Below are positions 45,252-54,843 of a stretch of 64,000 nucleotides of DNA, piece after piece (position 1 is the stretch's first letter; each line of letters begins with the position of its first letter). Where the stretch lies: the NCBI RefSeq assembly GCF_900130005.1, contig NZ_FQXP01000005.1, positions 177,659-241,658 on the forward strand, given 5' to 3'. The stretch comes from Clostridium collagenovorans DSM 3089 (GTDB lineage: Bacteria > Bacillota > Clostridia > Clostridiales > Clostridiaceae). The translations under genes were made by a program, and so were the position numbers. The notes beneath the pieces were generated by a model. That model was given only the letters and a program-made list of their open reading frames with translations, searched no databases and was not told the DNA's origin.

Positions 45252-46646
45252 CTATAAAATTTCTTTTAAAGCATTTATTAAGGTATCGATTCCATCTTTA
45301 CTCATGGTTTCAGTTACACAGTAAAGTGCACATTGTCCTAGTTCTGGGAACTCTTTAGATAAATCTTTACCACCAAAGATACCTTTTTCTAATAAGGCTT
45401 TATTTATTTCTTCAACAGTTTTTCCTGTATTATTAAAATCAACTACAAATTCCTTAAAATAACAACTATTAAATATAGATCCTTTAACATTCTCAATTTT
45501 GCTTAATTCTTCTACTGCATATTGAGATTTTTGTAGTAGAGTTTGTCCTAACTCTTGCATTCCTTTAGGACCCATCAACCCTAGGTAAACCCCTGCTGTT
45601 ATTCCCCATAAAGCTGCTTGTGTACCTACGAATTCTTTACCACCCTCTCTTAAAGCAAAGGATGTTCTTTCATAAGCTACATCTCCAAAACCATATTCAC
45701 CTTCAACTGAAGTTGGTGCTATACCGAATAAACGTGATGGGAATTCCATTACGAATTTTTCTTCATCTCTAGTAGCCATAAATCCACCTTGACCACCACC
45801 AAAGTTCATGTGCATTCCTAAAGGTTGTATGTCACCACAAACTATATCTGCACCATAATTAACTGGAGCTTCTACAACACCTAATGTACTTACATCTACT
45901 CCAACTATGCTTACAGCACCAAATTTATGTGCAAGTTCTGATATCTCTGCTCCATTTTCCTCTAACATTCCTAAGAAATTAGGATTCTCAAAATATACTG
46001 CTGCAACCTTATCTGATAATTTATTTTCTAAATCTTTTAAAGATATTAATCCAGATTCTTTCTCATAATCTACAAAAGTAAATTTCAAATGAGCTATACC
46101 ATAGTTTTTCATAATTAAAAACTTATCTTTGCTCATTGAACTAGGAAGTAAGATTTCCTCTCTTCCTGTAAGTCTTGAAGCCATTTGAACTGCTGTAGCA
46201 GCTGCTTGTGCACAATCAAAGGTAGGCACATTTACTACATCCATATCAAGAAGTTCACCTAATAAACTTTGATATTCAAATAAGGCTTGGAATCTACCAT
46301 GGTCTTCATAAGGTTCTCCACCATATGCTGTTAAAAACTCTGATCTTGAGTTTATTTCATCACATATAGCTGGTACATAATGCTGATAACATCCAGCCCC
46401 TAAGAAGTTTAAATTTTCCTCGCAAGTTGTATTTTTATTTAAAAGGTTTGTTACATGTCTTTTTAATTCAAATTCTGATTTTATAGCCTTTGGAAGATTC
46501 AAGTTTTCCTTTAATATAAGTTCCTCTGGGATTTCTTCATGTAAATCCTCAAGAGTTTTTACTCCAATCTCCTTTAACATTTCATCTTGAACCTCTTTTA
46601 CAGAGTTAGGAATGTAAGGATGGTTTTTATAACCTTTAACGCTCAT
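45252..46646 (-). CDS. gcvPA: Glycine dehydrogenase (decarboxylating) subunit 1 (P-protein)
   Basis: The 464-residue N-terminal half of the split P-protein begins MSVKGYKNHPYIPNSVKEVQ and has FLGAGCYQHYVPAI (about 82-95), SEFLTAYGGEPYEDHGR and the loop GGGQGGFMATRDEEKF. With GcvPB it forms the P-protein heterotetramer. ATG follows TTAGGAGG. A structured leader is seen upstream at 46685-46781. Confidence 0.97.
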   Translation of the reverse strand: MSVKGYKNHPYIPNSVKEVQDEMLKEIGVKTLEDLHEEIPEELILKENLNLPKAIKSEFELKRHVTNLLNKNTTCEENLNFLGAGCYQHYVPAICDEINSRSEFLTAYGGEPYEDHGRFQALFEYQSLLGELLDMDVVNVPTFDCAQAAATAVQMASRLTGREEILLPSSMSKDKFLIMKNYGIAHLKFTFVDYEKESGLISLKDLENKLSDKVAAVYFENPNFLGMLEENGAEISELAHKFGAVSIVGVDVSTLGVVEAPVNYGADIVCGDIQPLGMHMNFGGGQGGFMATRDEEKFVMEFPSRLFGIAPTSVEGEYGFGDVAYERTSFALREGGKEFVGTQAALWGITAGVYLGLMGPKGMQELGQTLLQKSQYAVEELSKIENVKGSIFNSCYFKEFVVDFNNTGKTVEEINKALLEKGIFGGKDLSKEFPELGQCALYCVTETMSKDGIDTLINALKEIL

Positions 46647-46684
46647 GTATATTTCCTCCTAATCTTAAATCTATATCTTGTATT

Positions 46685-46781
46685 AGAGGCTGTAGTCCTA
46701 AAATATATACCTACATTAAATTATTATTTCTTTAATAATTTATACTATATGTAGTTATTAATCTTTTTCTAAGCAGCCTCT
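46685..46781 (-). promoter_or_regulatory. Structured leader upstream of gcvPA
   Basis: In the gcvPA transcript, an outer 8-bp stem AGAGGCTG/CAGCCTCT encloses a nested, mostly AT hairpin: CTACAT/ATGTAG, then TAAATTATTA/TAATAATTTA around a short loop. The whole element is 97 nt and ends about 38 nt before the ATG. It does not show the core of the glycine riboswitch (no GGAGAG...GCGCCGAAG elements). It could be an uncharacterised regulatory leader or an ordinary hairpin. Confidence 0.5.
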
Positions 46782-46867
46782 TTTAGGGTATTTAAAATAA
46801 ATCTATTTATAAATATGCAAACTAAACAATTTTAAAATTCAATGATATAACTAGTTACTGGGTTTTA

Positions 46868-47650
46868 CTATGCTATTCCTCCACCATCTACTACTAATGC
46901 AGCTCCTGTTATCCAAGAAGATAAATCACTAGCAAAGAATAATACTGAATTTGCTATATCCTCTGGAGTTCCTAATCTTTCTAATGGTCTGCCCTTTGCA
47001 GAATCTTTTAAGAAGGAGTTTTCTTCTAAGCCTAATTGCTTTCCTTCATCTCTTAATAATGGAGTATCTGTATCACCTGGATTAATAGAGTTAACTCTTA
47101 TATTTTGTTTTCCGTGATCTATAGCCATAGCTCTAGTTAAGTTAACGATACCACCCTTAGCAGCACAATATGCAGCAGCATCATCTCCACCCTTTAATCC
47201 CCATCCTGAGCCTGTGTTAACAATACTTCCTCCACCGTTCTCAGCCATAATAGGAATTATATGTTTTGATAATAAATAAGTCCCCTTTAAACAAACATCA
47301 ATAACAAAATCCCAATCTTTTTCTTCTAAATCAACTACTGTTTTTCTTTTAGTAACCCCTGCATTATTGAATAAGATATCAATTCTTCCAAAGTCACTTT
47401 TTATTTCTTGCGCAACAGATTTGCAATTTTCTTCTGATACTACATTACATTTAAAGAATTTTGCTTTACCGCCATCCGCAATTATTTTTTCTGCTGCTTT
47501 TAATCCTAATTGTTCATTAATATCCAGTATTGCTACTGTTGCTCCATAGGCAGCTAATTTTTCAGCTGATGCTAGTCCTATTCCTGATGCTGCACCTGTT
47601 ACAACTGCAACCTTTCCATCTAATGATAAAACATCCCTATTACATATCAT
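46868..47650 (-). CDS. SDR family NAD(P)-dependent oxidoreductase
   Basis: The 260-residue classical short-chain dehydrogenase has VTGAASGIGLAS (about 18-29), NNAG (about 96-99), the Ser and Tyr-x3-Lys of AYCAAKGG (Tyr-x3-Lys at about 160-164), and INPGDTDTP. It ends with the common C-terminus ITGAALVVDGGG. The ORF precedes gcvPA on the same strand at 220 nt. The substrate is unknown. A sigma-A promoter with an overlapping cre site controls it (47769-47805), suggesting repression with preferred sugars. No carbohydrate genes are adjacent. Confidence 0.92.
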   Translation of the reverse strand: MICNRDVLSLDGKVAVVTGAASGIGLASAEKLAAYGATVAILDINEQLGLKAAEKIIADGGKAKFFKCNVVSEENCKSVAQEIKSDFGRIDILFNNAGVTKRKTVVDLEEKDWDFVIDVCLKGTYLLSKHIIPIMAENGGGSIVNTGSGWGLKGGDDAAAYCAAKGGIVNLTRAMAIDHGKQNIRVNSINPGDTDTPLLRDEGKQLGLEENSFLKDSAKGRPLERLGTPEDIANSVLFFASDLSSWITGAALVVDGGGIA

Positions 47651-47768
47651 AAAAATACCCCCCTATTTTTATATAAAACCTAGTATTTAATACTTGATTC
47701 TATTTATATTAATGGTTTATTGCTTTATTCTAAATTTTCTAAATTTTTAGAATAGTACCTTGCGACTC

Positions 47769-47805
47769 ATTATACTACGTTGGTATTTATATGTAAACGT
47801 TTCCA
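47769..47805 (-). promoter_or_regulatory. SDR promoter with CcpA cre site
   Basis: On the minus strand, -35 TTTACA (47797-47792), 17 nt, and -10 TATAAT (47774-47769) form a good promoter. The sequence TGGAAACGTTTACA (47805-47792), overlapping the -35, matches the cre consensus (TGWAANCGNTNWCA) with one mismatch. CcpA bound there would block RNA polymerase. Distance from promoter to the SDR start is about 120 nt. Confidence 0.7.
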
Positions 47806-48381
47806 CTCCCTCTCATTTTTCTATTGTTTTTATCATACTTAGCTTGTTTTTTTAAGTTATATAATACTTTTCCTTAAATTTTGAATCAGTTAACACTTCC
47901 TTAAAAACATATTGGACTTTTTTGTTTCATACCATTATTTTAAGTTTTTTATATTTATCGTATTTCTTAAGTCACTTGTAGAAATTGATAAAAACTAGTC
48001 TTAAAATATTTATATTTTTTCTTAAATTTAATCTATTTTTTTAAGTTCACATATGATTAAATATGCAACTTAAAATTTTATTCATAAATTTATCATAATT
48101 ATTTATTTTTTTATTCTTTTAACTTACTGAATAAATTTAAACTAACTTTTTATATTTATAATTTATATAGGTATTTATTGAATAAGAATACTTAACTATA
48201 AGTTATATAAATATATTTTTCATTAGCATTAAACTCTAATTAATATAATACATTTATGTTAGCAACTATATTTATTCTACAATCACTTTTTACCAATAAA
48301 TAGTATAGATAATGTTTATTAAAATATCTCTGTATTAATTTTACTATATTGTATAATAACCTAGTTTCAGAGTGAAAAAAT
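47806..48381. other. Long intergenic region between SDR and ribU
   Basis: About 575 very AT-rich bases. No ORF with a ribosome binding site and no strong hairpin is seen. It lies upstream of the SDR promoter and downstream of the ribU terminator. Confidence 0.5.
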
Positions 48382-48417
48382 AAGGAGTCATAAAGATTTT
48401 ACTCTTTATGACTCCTT
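48382..48417 (-). terminator. Terminator after ribU
   Basis: A perfect 15-bp stem (AAGGAGTCATAAAGA and complement), 6-nt loop, with T-run on the minus strand. Confidence 0.85.
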
Positions 48418-48425
48418 ATAATATT

Positions 48426-49079
48426 TTATTTAGATGCAGATTTTTCTGCTTTTAGTTTTTTTAATATTTTACTTTGAGATTGTATTACTGGTGACACCTT
48501 TTTATAAAGCATCAGTGTCACAACTGAAACTATAATTCCTTTTAATAAGTTGAAAGGAACTATACTAAACATAACTAACTCAACATAAGTATCTATGCTT
48601 TGGAATATCGCTCCTGCCATATCAATAAAACTTTGAATTGGTGAGTGGAATACCTTTGCAAAAGCTGGCAAGAAGAAAAAGTAATTTAATACTCCTGCTA
48701 CAGCTGACATAGCTAAAGTTCCTGCAATTAATCCTATTACTGCACCTTTTTTAGACTTAGTTCTATGATAAATTAATGACGATACTAGAACTAAAATAAC
48801 TCCCACTGAAAAGTTAGCTACTTCTCCAACCCATGCTGTACTTGTCATTAATATCCCATGAAGTATATTTTTTAATAATACTACAAGTACTCCTGCTACT
48901 GGTCCTAATGCAAATCCTCCAAATAAAGCTGGAATATCACTTAAATCAATTTGCAAGAAAGATGGAAATATAGGTATTGGAAATTCTATCATCATCACTA
49001 TTAATGATATTACCGCTAAAATTGATACCTTTACCAAAACATTTAATTTTGTACTACTCATTGTGCTTGTTGTTTGCAT
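48426..49079 (-). CDS. ribU: Riboflavin ECF transporter, substrate-binding subunit RibU
   Basis: This 217-residue membrane protein has about six helices, with IEFPIPIFPSFLQIDLSDIP (about 46-65) and FGGFALGPVAGVLVVLLKN (about 68-86), which are RibU features. It binds riboflavin and works with a shared ECF energising module coded elsewhere. The FMN riboswitch at 49200-49307 directly upstream strongly supports the substrate. ATG 49079 follows GGGGGA. Confidence 0.95.
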   Translation of the reverse strand: MQTTSTMSSTKLNVLVKVSILAVISLIVMMIEFPIPIFPSFLQIDLSDIPALFGGFALGPVAGVLVVLLKNILHGILMTSTAWVGEVANFSVGVILVLVSSLIYHRTKSKKGAVIGLIAGTLAMSAVAGVLNYFFFLPAFAKVFHSPIQSFIDMAGAIFQSIDTYVELVMFSIVPFNLLKGIIVSVVTLMLYKKVSPVIQSQSKILKKLKAEKSASK

Positions 49080-49150
49080 TATATCTTCCCCCTGATAATA
49101 AAATTTTATCTTCTAGGGTATCGATTTTAAGATTTATTTCAAAATAAAAA

Positions 49151-49178
49151 GCCCTAACATATATAACTATGTCAGGGC
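49151..49178 (-). terminator. Intrinsic terminator in ribU leader
   Basis: Stem GCCCTGACATA against TATGTTAGGGC (one G-U pair), 6-nt loop, followed by TTTTTATTTT on the minus strand. It lies between the FMN aptamer and the ribU gene and so is the expression platform: FMN binding should favour this terminator. Confidence 0.88.
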
Positions 49179-49199
49179 ATAATAAACCTTACAATCTTT

Positions 49200-49307
49200 A
49201 CCTTCTTCCATCCAGACTTTAACTGTCGGCTTCGGAATTTAACCGAATCAACCTTAACGGCTCGCGGGCTATACCGCCGGTGGGGACTTACACCCCGCCC
49301 TGAAGAC
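49200..49307 (-). promoter_or_regulatory. FMN riboswitch (RFN element)
   Basis: On the minus strand the conserved RFN parts appear in order: TCTTCAGGGCGGGGTG, ACCGGCGGTATAGCCCGCGA, GATTCGGT, CCGAAGCCGACAGTTA and AAGTCTGGATGGAAGAAG. FMN binding should reduce ribU expression by the terminator at 49151. Confidence 0.97.
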
Positions 49308-49420
49308 TATTAAGTTTTCATCTAAATTATATAACATTTAAAATACAAAATCAATACATTTATTTGTTATTAATTAATAAATATTATTAGTCCTAAAAAC
49401 CTTATTATTTAAAACTAATA

Positions 49421-49474
49421 AAAAAAGAGTAATATACTTCATTGTTTTAAAATCAAGTAATCTTACTCTTTTTT
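49421..49474 (-). terminator. Terminator after 540-residue membrane protein gene
   Basis: Arms AAAAAAGAGTAA and TTACTCTTTTTT with a roughly 30-nt AT-rich inner part, about 30 nt past the stop at 49504. Confidence 0.75.
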
Positions 49475-49503
49475 ATTATTTAACATTTCTTAATGTCAAG
49501 TTA

Positions 49504-51126
49504 TTACTTTATACTTAAGTTTGTAAATTCTTTTACTGTTATTGACTCGTTATCATTTCCTACATATTTAATTTTAACCTTATCCCCAATATTTGTTATA
49601 GCTGGTTCTGTGCTAATTTCAGTTGAAATTATAAACTTAGTTTTCTTATCCTTAAGCATGAAAGTGTAATATGATGTGTTATTATTAATAACAACACCTA
49701 TTCTATCTACCTCACCCTCTACTTCAACTATATTATTATCATTAGTTAAGTTTGAAGATGTATCTCTTGATAATCCTTGAATGTAAGAATTATATGCTTG
49801 CTGAATAGTTTCTCCAACCCCAACAATATTGTAGTTAGAAACACTTACAAAGGCATAACTTTTTATTAATCCCTTTTTATCAAGTAATGTTGTAAAATAC
49901 GTTGGATGATCTTCTAAATTTATAAGTATAGGGAAGGTTGCTTCATAATCAAACTGCTGTACTTTTCCTTCTGCTGATTTCATACCTGCAGTCTCCACAG
50001 CTCCTGAAACTTTATACATTGTAGTAACACCTGTTCTTGTATTGCTCAATAAGAACCCTACTAAGCTTTCATCTGAACCTACTGATGTAACCCCTGTATA
50101 GTAGTAACAATCTTCACCATTATATAAAACTTTATTTCCTTCTGTTAAAGTTAATTTATCTCTATTACTAAAGTTAAATACTCCGTGAACTAATTCACCC
50201 CAGTTAGTTAAGTTATTTTCAACTATTTTTTTAGGTTGAATTCTATCTACCCATTTAGGAGTATCTTCAACTGAATAACTTTGAGCTTCCCCTGTTTGTG
50301 CGTTTATTAAAAGTGATCCTACTATCTTATTTCCTGATAATCCTATACTTAAATCATACATTGATATAACCCAGTATGGATTTCCACTATCATCTAACTC
50401 AAAAGAGAAATCTGTTAATCCATGGTTATTAACCTTTGAATAAGCATATCTATTTAAATATGATCCAAAATATGCACTATCTAAGTATTTAAGTTTTAAT
50501 GGTGCTCCATTTAACTCTGTAACTAATCTTACCTCATTTTCCTTAGTGGCATTAACCATTACATATCCTGATGTACCTTCTTTGTTTCTATTCCACTTGA
50601 AAAATCCTGAATGCTCTAATGGTGCTACATAGTATAATTCATTAGCAACCTTTTGTATAGTAAACTCTCCAATAGTAACCTGTGATCCTAAAGATGGAAT
50701 TTCTCCAATTTTCTTATCTGCTAAATTTCTTGCAAGGTCACTGTTGTTTATTGGTAATTTAGATAAATCAACAGTTTTTATATCACTTGTAAATTCATGA
50801 ACTTCTACGTCTCCAGCAAGTTCCCTATATTTTTCATAGTTAATTATTTTACTTGTAGATACTACTGCTAGTGCAATTATAAGAATAAAAGATATAACTA
50901 TTCCGTATATCAGCTTCTTCTTTTTACTTATTGCCGCATAAATTATTAATACTAAGCCATCTATAAAGGCTATATTAATTAAGAATCTAAATAAAAATCT
51001 TACGTTTAATGGAACAAATAAGAAAAACTTATTTATAACAAAACATAAAAGTAAAAAGATAATATTAGCGCCTATAAAATATTTCCACCATTTCTTGCCT
51101 AGATTTTTAATCCAATCCATATCCAT
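49504..51126 (-). CDS. Membrane protein with large extracytoplasmic domain, unknown function
   Basis: The 540-residue protein has about three N-terminal helices (about 15-35, 42-66, 73-92) and then a roughly 440-residue hydrophilic domain. The latter has repeated beta-rich features (LYYVAPLEHSGFFKWNRNKE, SGYVMVNATKENEVRLV). No catalytic motif is recognised. Similar long membrane proteins occur in other Firmicutes as conserved hypotheticals. It lies between ribU and tex with its own terminator. The coding call is firm; the role is unknown. Confidence 0.85.
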   Translation of the reverse strand: MDMDWIKNLGKKWWKYFIGANIIFLLLCFVINKFFLFVPLNVRFLFRFLINIAFIDGLVLIIYAAISKKKKLIYGIVISFILIIALAVVSTSKIINYEKYRELAGDVEVHEFTSDIKTVDLSKLPINNSDLARNLADKKIGEIPSLGSQVTIGEFTIQKVANELYYVAPLEHSGFFKWNRNKEGTSGYVMVNATKENEVRLVTELNGAPLKLKYLDSAYFGSYLNRYAYSKVNNHGLTDFSFELDDSGNPYWVISMYDLSIGLSGNKIVGSLLINAQTGEAQSYSVEDTPKWVDRIQPKKIVENNLTNWGELVHGVFNFSNRDKLTLTEGNKVLYNGEDCYYYTGVTSVGSDESLVGFLLSNTRTGVTTMYKVSGAVETAGMKSAEGKVQQFDYEATFPILINLEDHPTYFTTLLDKKGLIKSYAFVSVSNYNIVGVGETIQQAYNSYIQGLSRDTSSNLTNDNNIVEVEGEVDRIGVVINNNTSYYTFMLKDKKTKFIISTEISTEPAITNIGDKVKIKYVGNDNESITVKEFTNLSIK

Positions 51127-51205
51127 AAATATTCCCCCAGTTTAATTTGAATAAACTCACCTTAATGATTTGATTCTCCATTTAAAGTTGTTTATCCTAA
51201 TATGT

Positions 51206-51246
51206 ATAATGGTTTTAATAACCACTTAAGCTATTAAAACCATTAT
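51206..51246 (-). terminator. Terminator after tex
   Basis: A perfect 15-bp stem (ATAATGGTTTTAATA and complement) with an 11-nt loop, starting 36 nt past the tex stop. It lacks a strong U-run. Confidence 0.65.
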
Positions 51247-51282
51247 AATTGATTAATTAATCTTTAGCAAGATATTTTTATA

Positions 51283-53466
51283 TTATTTTTCTTTTTTCAT
51301 TGTTAAAGATATTCTTCCTCTTTTTTCATCTACTTCAAGTACTCTTACTTCAACAATATCTCCAACTTTAACTACATCTAAAGGATGTTTAACAAATCTA
51401 TCAGCTAATTGACTTTTATGAACTAATCCATCTTGGTGTACCCCAATATCCACAAAAGCTCCAAAGTCAGCTACATTTCTTACAGTACCCATAAGCATCA
51501 TTCCAGGCTTTAACTGATTTAATTCCATTATTCCTGTTTTAAAAATTGGTTTAGGTAATTCTTCTCTTGGGTCTCTTCCTGGTTTTTTAATTTCTTTTAT
51601 TATATCTGCAAGGGTTAATTCTCCAACCCCTAATCTCTCTGCTAAAGCTTTCATGCCTATTTCTTTTATTTTTAAATCTATATCTACTAATTTACCTTCT
51701 TTAATATCAGATTCCTTATAATTTAATATTTTTAAAAGTTCTTTAGCTGCCTTATAAGATTCTGGATGCACTGAAGTATTATCTAAAGCTTCCTTACTTT
51801 CCATAACTCTTAAGAAACCAGCGCATTGTTCAAAGGCTTTTGCACCTAATCTCTTTACTTTCTTTATTTCAGCTCTGCTACCAAACTTTCCATTTTCTTC
51901 TCTGTATTCAACTATATTTTTAGCTATAGTTGCATTTATTCCTGAAATATGAGTAAGTAATGATGGTGTAGCTGTATTTAAATCTACTCCTACATTATTA
52001 ACACAATCTTCTATTACTCCATCTAAGGATTCTTCTAATTTTTTAGGAGTTACATCATGTTGGTATTGACCAACTCCTAAAGCTTTAGGATCTATTTTTA
52101 CAAGTTCAGCTAATGGATCTTGTAATCTTCTACCTATTGATATAGCTCCTCTTATTGATACATCTAAATCTGGATATTCCTTACTAGCAAGTTCCGAAGC
52201 TGAATAAACAGATGCTCCTGCCTCTGAAACTATTACATAATAAAGCTCTCTTCCCCCCTTTTCTTTTACTCTCTTAATTACTTCTGCCAATACCTCTTCT
52301 GATTCACGACAAGCTGTTCCATTACCTAAAGATATAACTTTAACATTATTCTTTTCAACTAAATTCAGTAAATCATTAATAGCTTTTTCCTTATTATCAT
52401 TTGGTAAGGCAGCTTTAACTACTGCTGTATCTAAAACCTTTCCTGTTTCGTCTAAAACTGCGATTTTACATCCTGTTCTAAACCCTGGATCATAGCCTAA
52501 TACAACATTTCCTTTTATTGGTGCCTGCATAAGAAGAGATTTTAAATTTGCCTTAAATACATTTATAGCGGAGTTTTCCCCTTTTTCAGTAAGTTCAGCT
52601 CTTACTTCTCTTTCTACTGAAGGATAAATTAGTCGTTTCAAACTATCCTTAATGCTTTCTGCTAAGTATTTATCTGTATTACTATTATTTTTTAATACCC
52701 TATTGTTTAAATAAGTTAAAATCTTTTTTTCATCAGAAGTAATTTTAACTGAAAGTACCTTTTCCTTTTCTCCTCTATTTATGGCAAGAATATTATGTGG
52801 AAGTACTCTTCTTATTAGTTCTTTATACTCATAATACATTTCATATGGAGTTACTTCATTATTCTCATCTTTCTCTTTACTCTGAGATTTCTTTGTTTCA
52901 ATGAATCCCTCTTTATTTAAAACTTCTCTTATCCATTTTCTATACTCTGCTTCATCAGAAATAGCCTCTGCATTGATATCACTAGCACCTTGTATAGCTT
53001 CTTCAAGTGAATTAACACCCTTTTCCTCATCAATATATTTCATAGCTTCTGAGTTTATATCACCTTTAAATTCACCACTTAAAATTAAATCTGCTAAAGG
53101 CTTTAACCCCTTTTCTGTTGCTATTATAGCTCTAGTTCTTTTCTTTTGCTTATATGGTCTGTATAAATCTTCAACCTCTGTTAAAGTATTAGAAGCATTA
53201 ATTTGATTTTTAAGCTCCTCTGTTAATTTACCTTGTTCTTCTATGTTTTTAATTACAGCTTCTTTTCTATCTTCTAGGTTCCTAAGATATGTTAAGCGTT
53301 CATGAAACTCTCTTAAGATAGTATCATCCATTCCCTCTGTTCTCTCTTTTCTATATCTAGCTATAAAGGGAACTGTACATCCTTCATCTAACATTTCAAT
53401 TACATTCTTAACCTGTGATAATTTTAAGCCTAACTCCTGTCTTAATTTTTCTATAATAAATTCCAT
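51283..53466 (-). CDS. tex: Tex family RNA-binding transcription accessory protein
   Basis: The 727-residue Tex protein has an N-terminal helical region, a YqgF/RNase H-like domain (VLGYDPGFRTGCKIAVLDE, about 325-343), helix-hairpin-helix elements (GINATIAKNIVEYREENG) and a C-terminal S1 domain (about 650-720; GTVRNVADFGAFVDIGVHQD). It binds nucleic acid and influences transcription and RNA turnover. It is directly downstream of prfB (22 nt), so they may be co-transcribed. Confidence 0.97.
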   Translation of the reverse strand: MEFIIEKLRQELGLKLSQVKNVIEMLDEGCTVPFIARYRKERTEGMDDTILREFHERLTYLRNLEDRKEAVIKNIEEQGKLTEELKNQINASNTLTEVEDLYRPYKQKKRTRAIIATEKGLKPLADLILSGEFKGDINSEAMKYIDEEKGVNSLEEAIQGASDINAEAISDEAEYRKWIREVLNKEGFIETKKSQSKEKDENNEVTPYEMYYEYKELIRRVLPHNILAINRGEKEKVLSVKITSDEKKILTYLNNRVLKNNSNTDKYLAESIKDSLKRLIYPSVEREVRAELTEKGENSAINVFKANLKSLLMQAPIKGNVVLGYDPGFRTGCKIAVLDETGKVLDTAVVKAALPNDNKEKAINDLLNLVEKNNVKVISLGNGTACRESEEVLAEVIKRVKEKGGRELYYVIVSEAGASVYSASELASKEYPDLDVSIRGAISIGRRLQDPLAELVKIDPKALGVGQYQHDVTPKKLEESLDGVIEDCVNNVGVDLNTATPSLLTHISGINATIAKNIVEYREENGKFGSRAEIKKVKRLGAKAFEQCAGFLRVMESKEALDNTSVHPESYKAAKELLKILNYKESDIKEGKLVDIDLKIKEIGMKALAERLGVGELTLADIIKEIKKPGRDPREELPKPIFKTGIMELNQLKPGMMLMGTVRNVADFGAFVDIGVHQDGLVHKSQLADRFVKHPLDVVKVGDIVEVRVLEVDEKRGRISLTMKKEK

Positions 53467-53488
53467 AACCTATCTTTCACCTTCTAAA

Positions 53489-54599
53489 TTAATTATTTTC
53501 TGATTTCAAATATTCGTTAATGAACATATCTATTTCTCCATCCATAACAGCATTAACATTAGCAGTTTCTATATTAGTTCTGTGGTCTTTCACTAAATTG
53601 TATGGATGGAATACATATGATCTTATTTGACTTCCCCAACTTATATCCTTAAGTTCCCCTGTTAAATCTTCAATCTTTTCTTTATGTGCAAGTTCTTTTA
53701 ATTGAAGTAATTTCGCCTTAAGCATTTTCATAGCTGTATCTTTATTGGTAAACTGACTTCTTTCACTTTGACATTGAACAACTATACCTGTTGGTATATG
53801 AGTTATTCTAATAGCAGACTCTGTTTTATTAACATGCTGACCTCCAGCTCCACTAGCTCTATAGGTATCAATTTTTAAATCCACAGGATTTAACTCTATT
53901 TCATCTTGCCCTTCTTTAAGTTCTGGTATAACCTCACAGGAAGCAAAGGAGGTTTGTCTTTTACCATTTGAATTATACGGAGAGATCCTAACTAATCTAT
54001 GAACTCCTCTTTCAGCTTTTAAATAACCGTAAGCAAATTCACCTTCAATTTTCATAGTAACAGCTTTTATTCCTGCCTCATCTGCATTTTGATAATCAAT
54101 TATTTCTATTCTATAACCCTTTTTATCACACCATCTTGTATACATTCTATAAAGCATCTCTGTCCAATCCTGTGCGTCATTACCACCAACTCCAGTATGC
54201 AGTGTTAAAATAGCGTTATTTTTATCATAATCTCCTGATAACAGTATCTCAATTTTAAATCTATCAATAAGCTCTTTAAGTTCTTTAAGCTCTCTTTTTA
54301 TTTCTGAATAACTTGATAAATCTTCTTCTTCAACACTTATTTCCAATAATACATTTAAATCTTCTACTCTAGATATAGTTTCTTTAAAACTATCAATTTT
54401 ATCACCTAAAACTTTTCCTTCTTGGGTTATTCTTTGAGCTTCCTCTATATTATCCCAAAAATTACTTTCCTGCATTTTTAACTGAATTTCTGCTAAGTTT
54501 TTCTCCATTGCTGCAAGGTCAAAGAGAAGCCCTCATCTCATCTAAATTTTTATTCAACATACTTAATTCGTTTAATGCTTCTTCTAATTGAATAATCAT
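53489..54599 (-). CDS. prfB: Peptide chain release factor 2, with programmed +1 frameshift
   Basis: RF2 reads UGA and UAA. The ORF begins at ATG 54599 (after GAGGTGAT) and runs 26 codons to an in-frame TGA at 54519-54521. The slip site reads CTT TGA C with an upstream AGGGC (AGG 13-10 nt before), the classic RF2 autoregulatory +1 shift. The second frame continues GAC CTT GCA GCA ATG to the stop, giving 369 residues in all. The GGQ motif (SGAGGQHVNKTES) is present. The RF2 stop-recognition tripeptide is SPY (VRISPYNSNGKRQTSFAS) where SPF is canonical. Confidence 0.96.
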
Positions 54600-54802
54600 T
54601 TAATCACCTCTTTCATTATCCTTTTGTTCTAGCATTATATTTCTTAATTTTATAGTTACAAATAAATGTTTTATATAGTATATATCTTGTATTAAATAAA
54701 CCTCATTCATATTTTATATGATAAAAAAATTTAATATTTTATAAATTACCATGATGTAAATTTAATGTTGCAAAGTATATATAATATTTTTAACCTAAAT
54801 AA

Positions 54803-54823
54803 GGTGGGGTTATATACCCCACC
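54803..54823 (-). terminator. Hairpin after secA
   Basis: Stem GGTGGGGT/ACCCCACC with a 5-nt loop, followed on the minus strand by TTATTT. It is a G/C-rich hairpin about 20 nt past the secA stop. Confidence 0.7.
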
Positions 54824-54843
54824 CTACCATATTATAAAATTAA

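Noticed and set aside
46647..46867. Glycine riboswitch ahead of gcvPA
   Set aside because: The conserved aptamer cores are absent; only an unassigned hairpin is seen.
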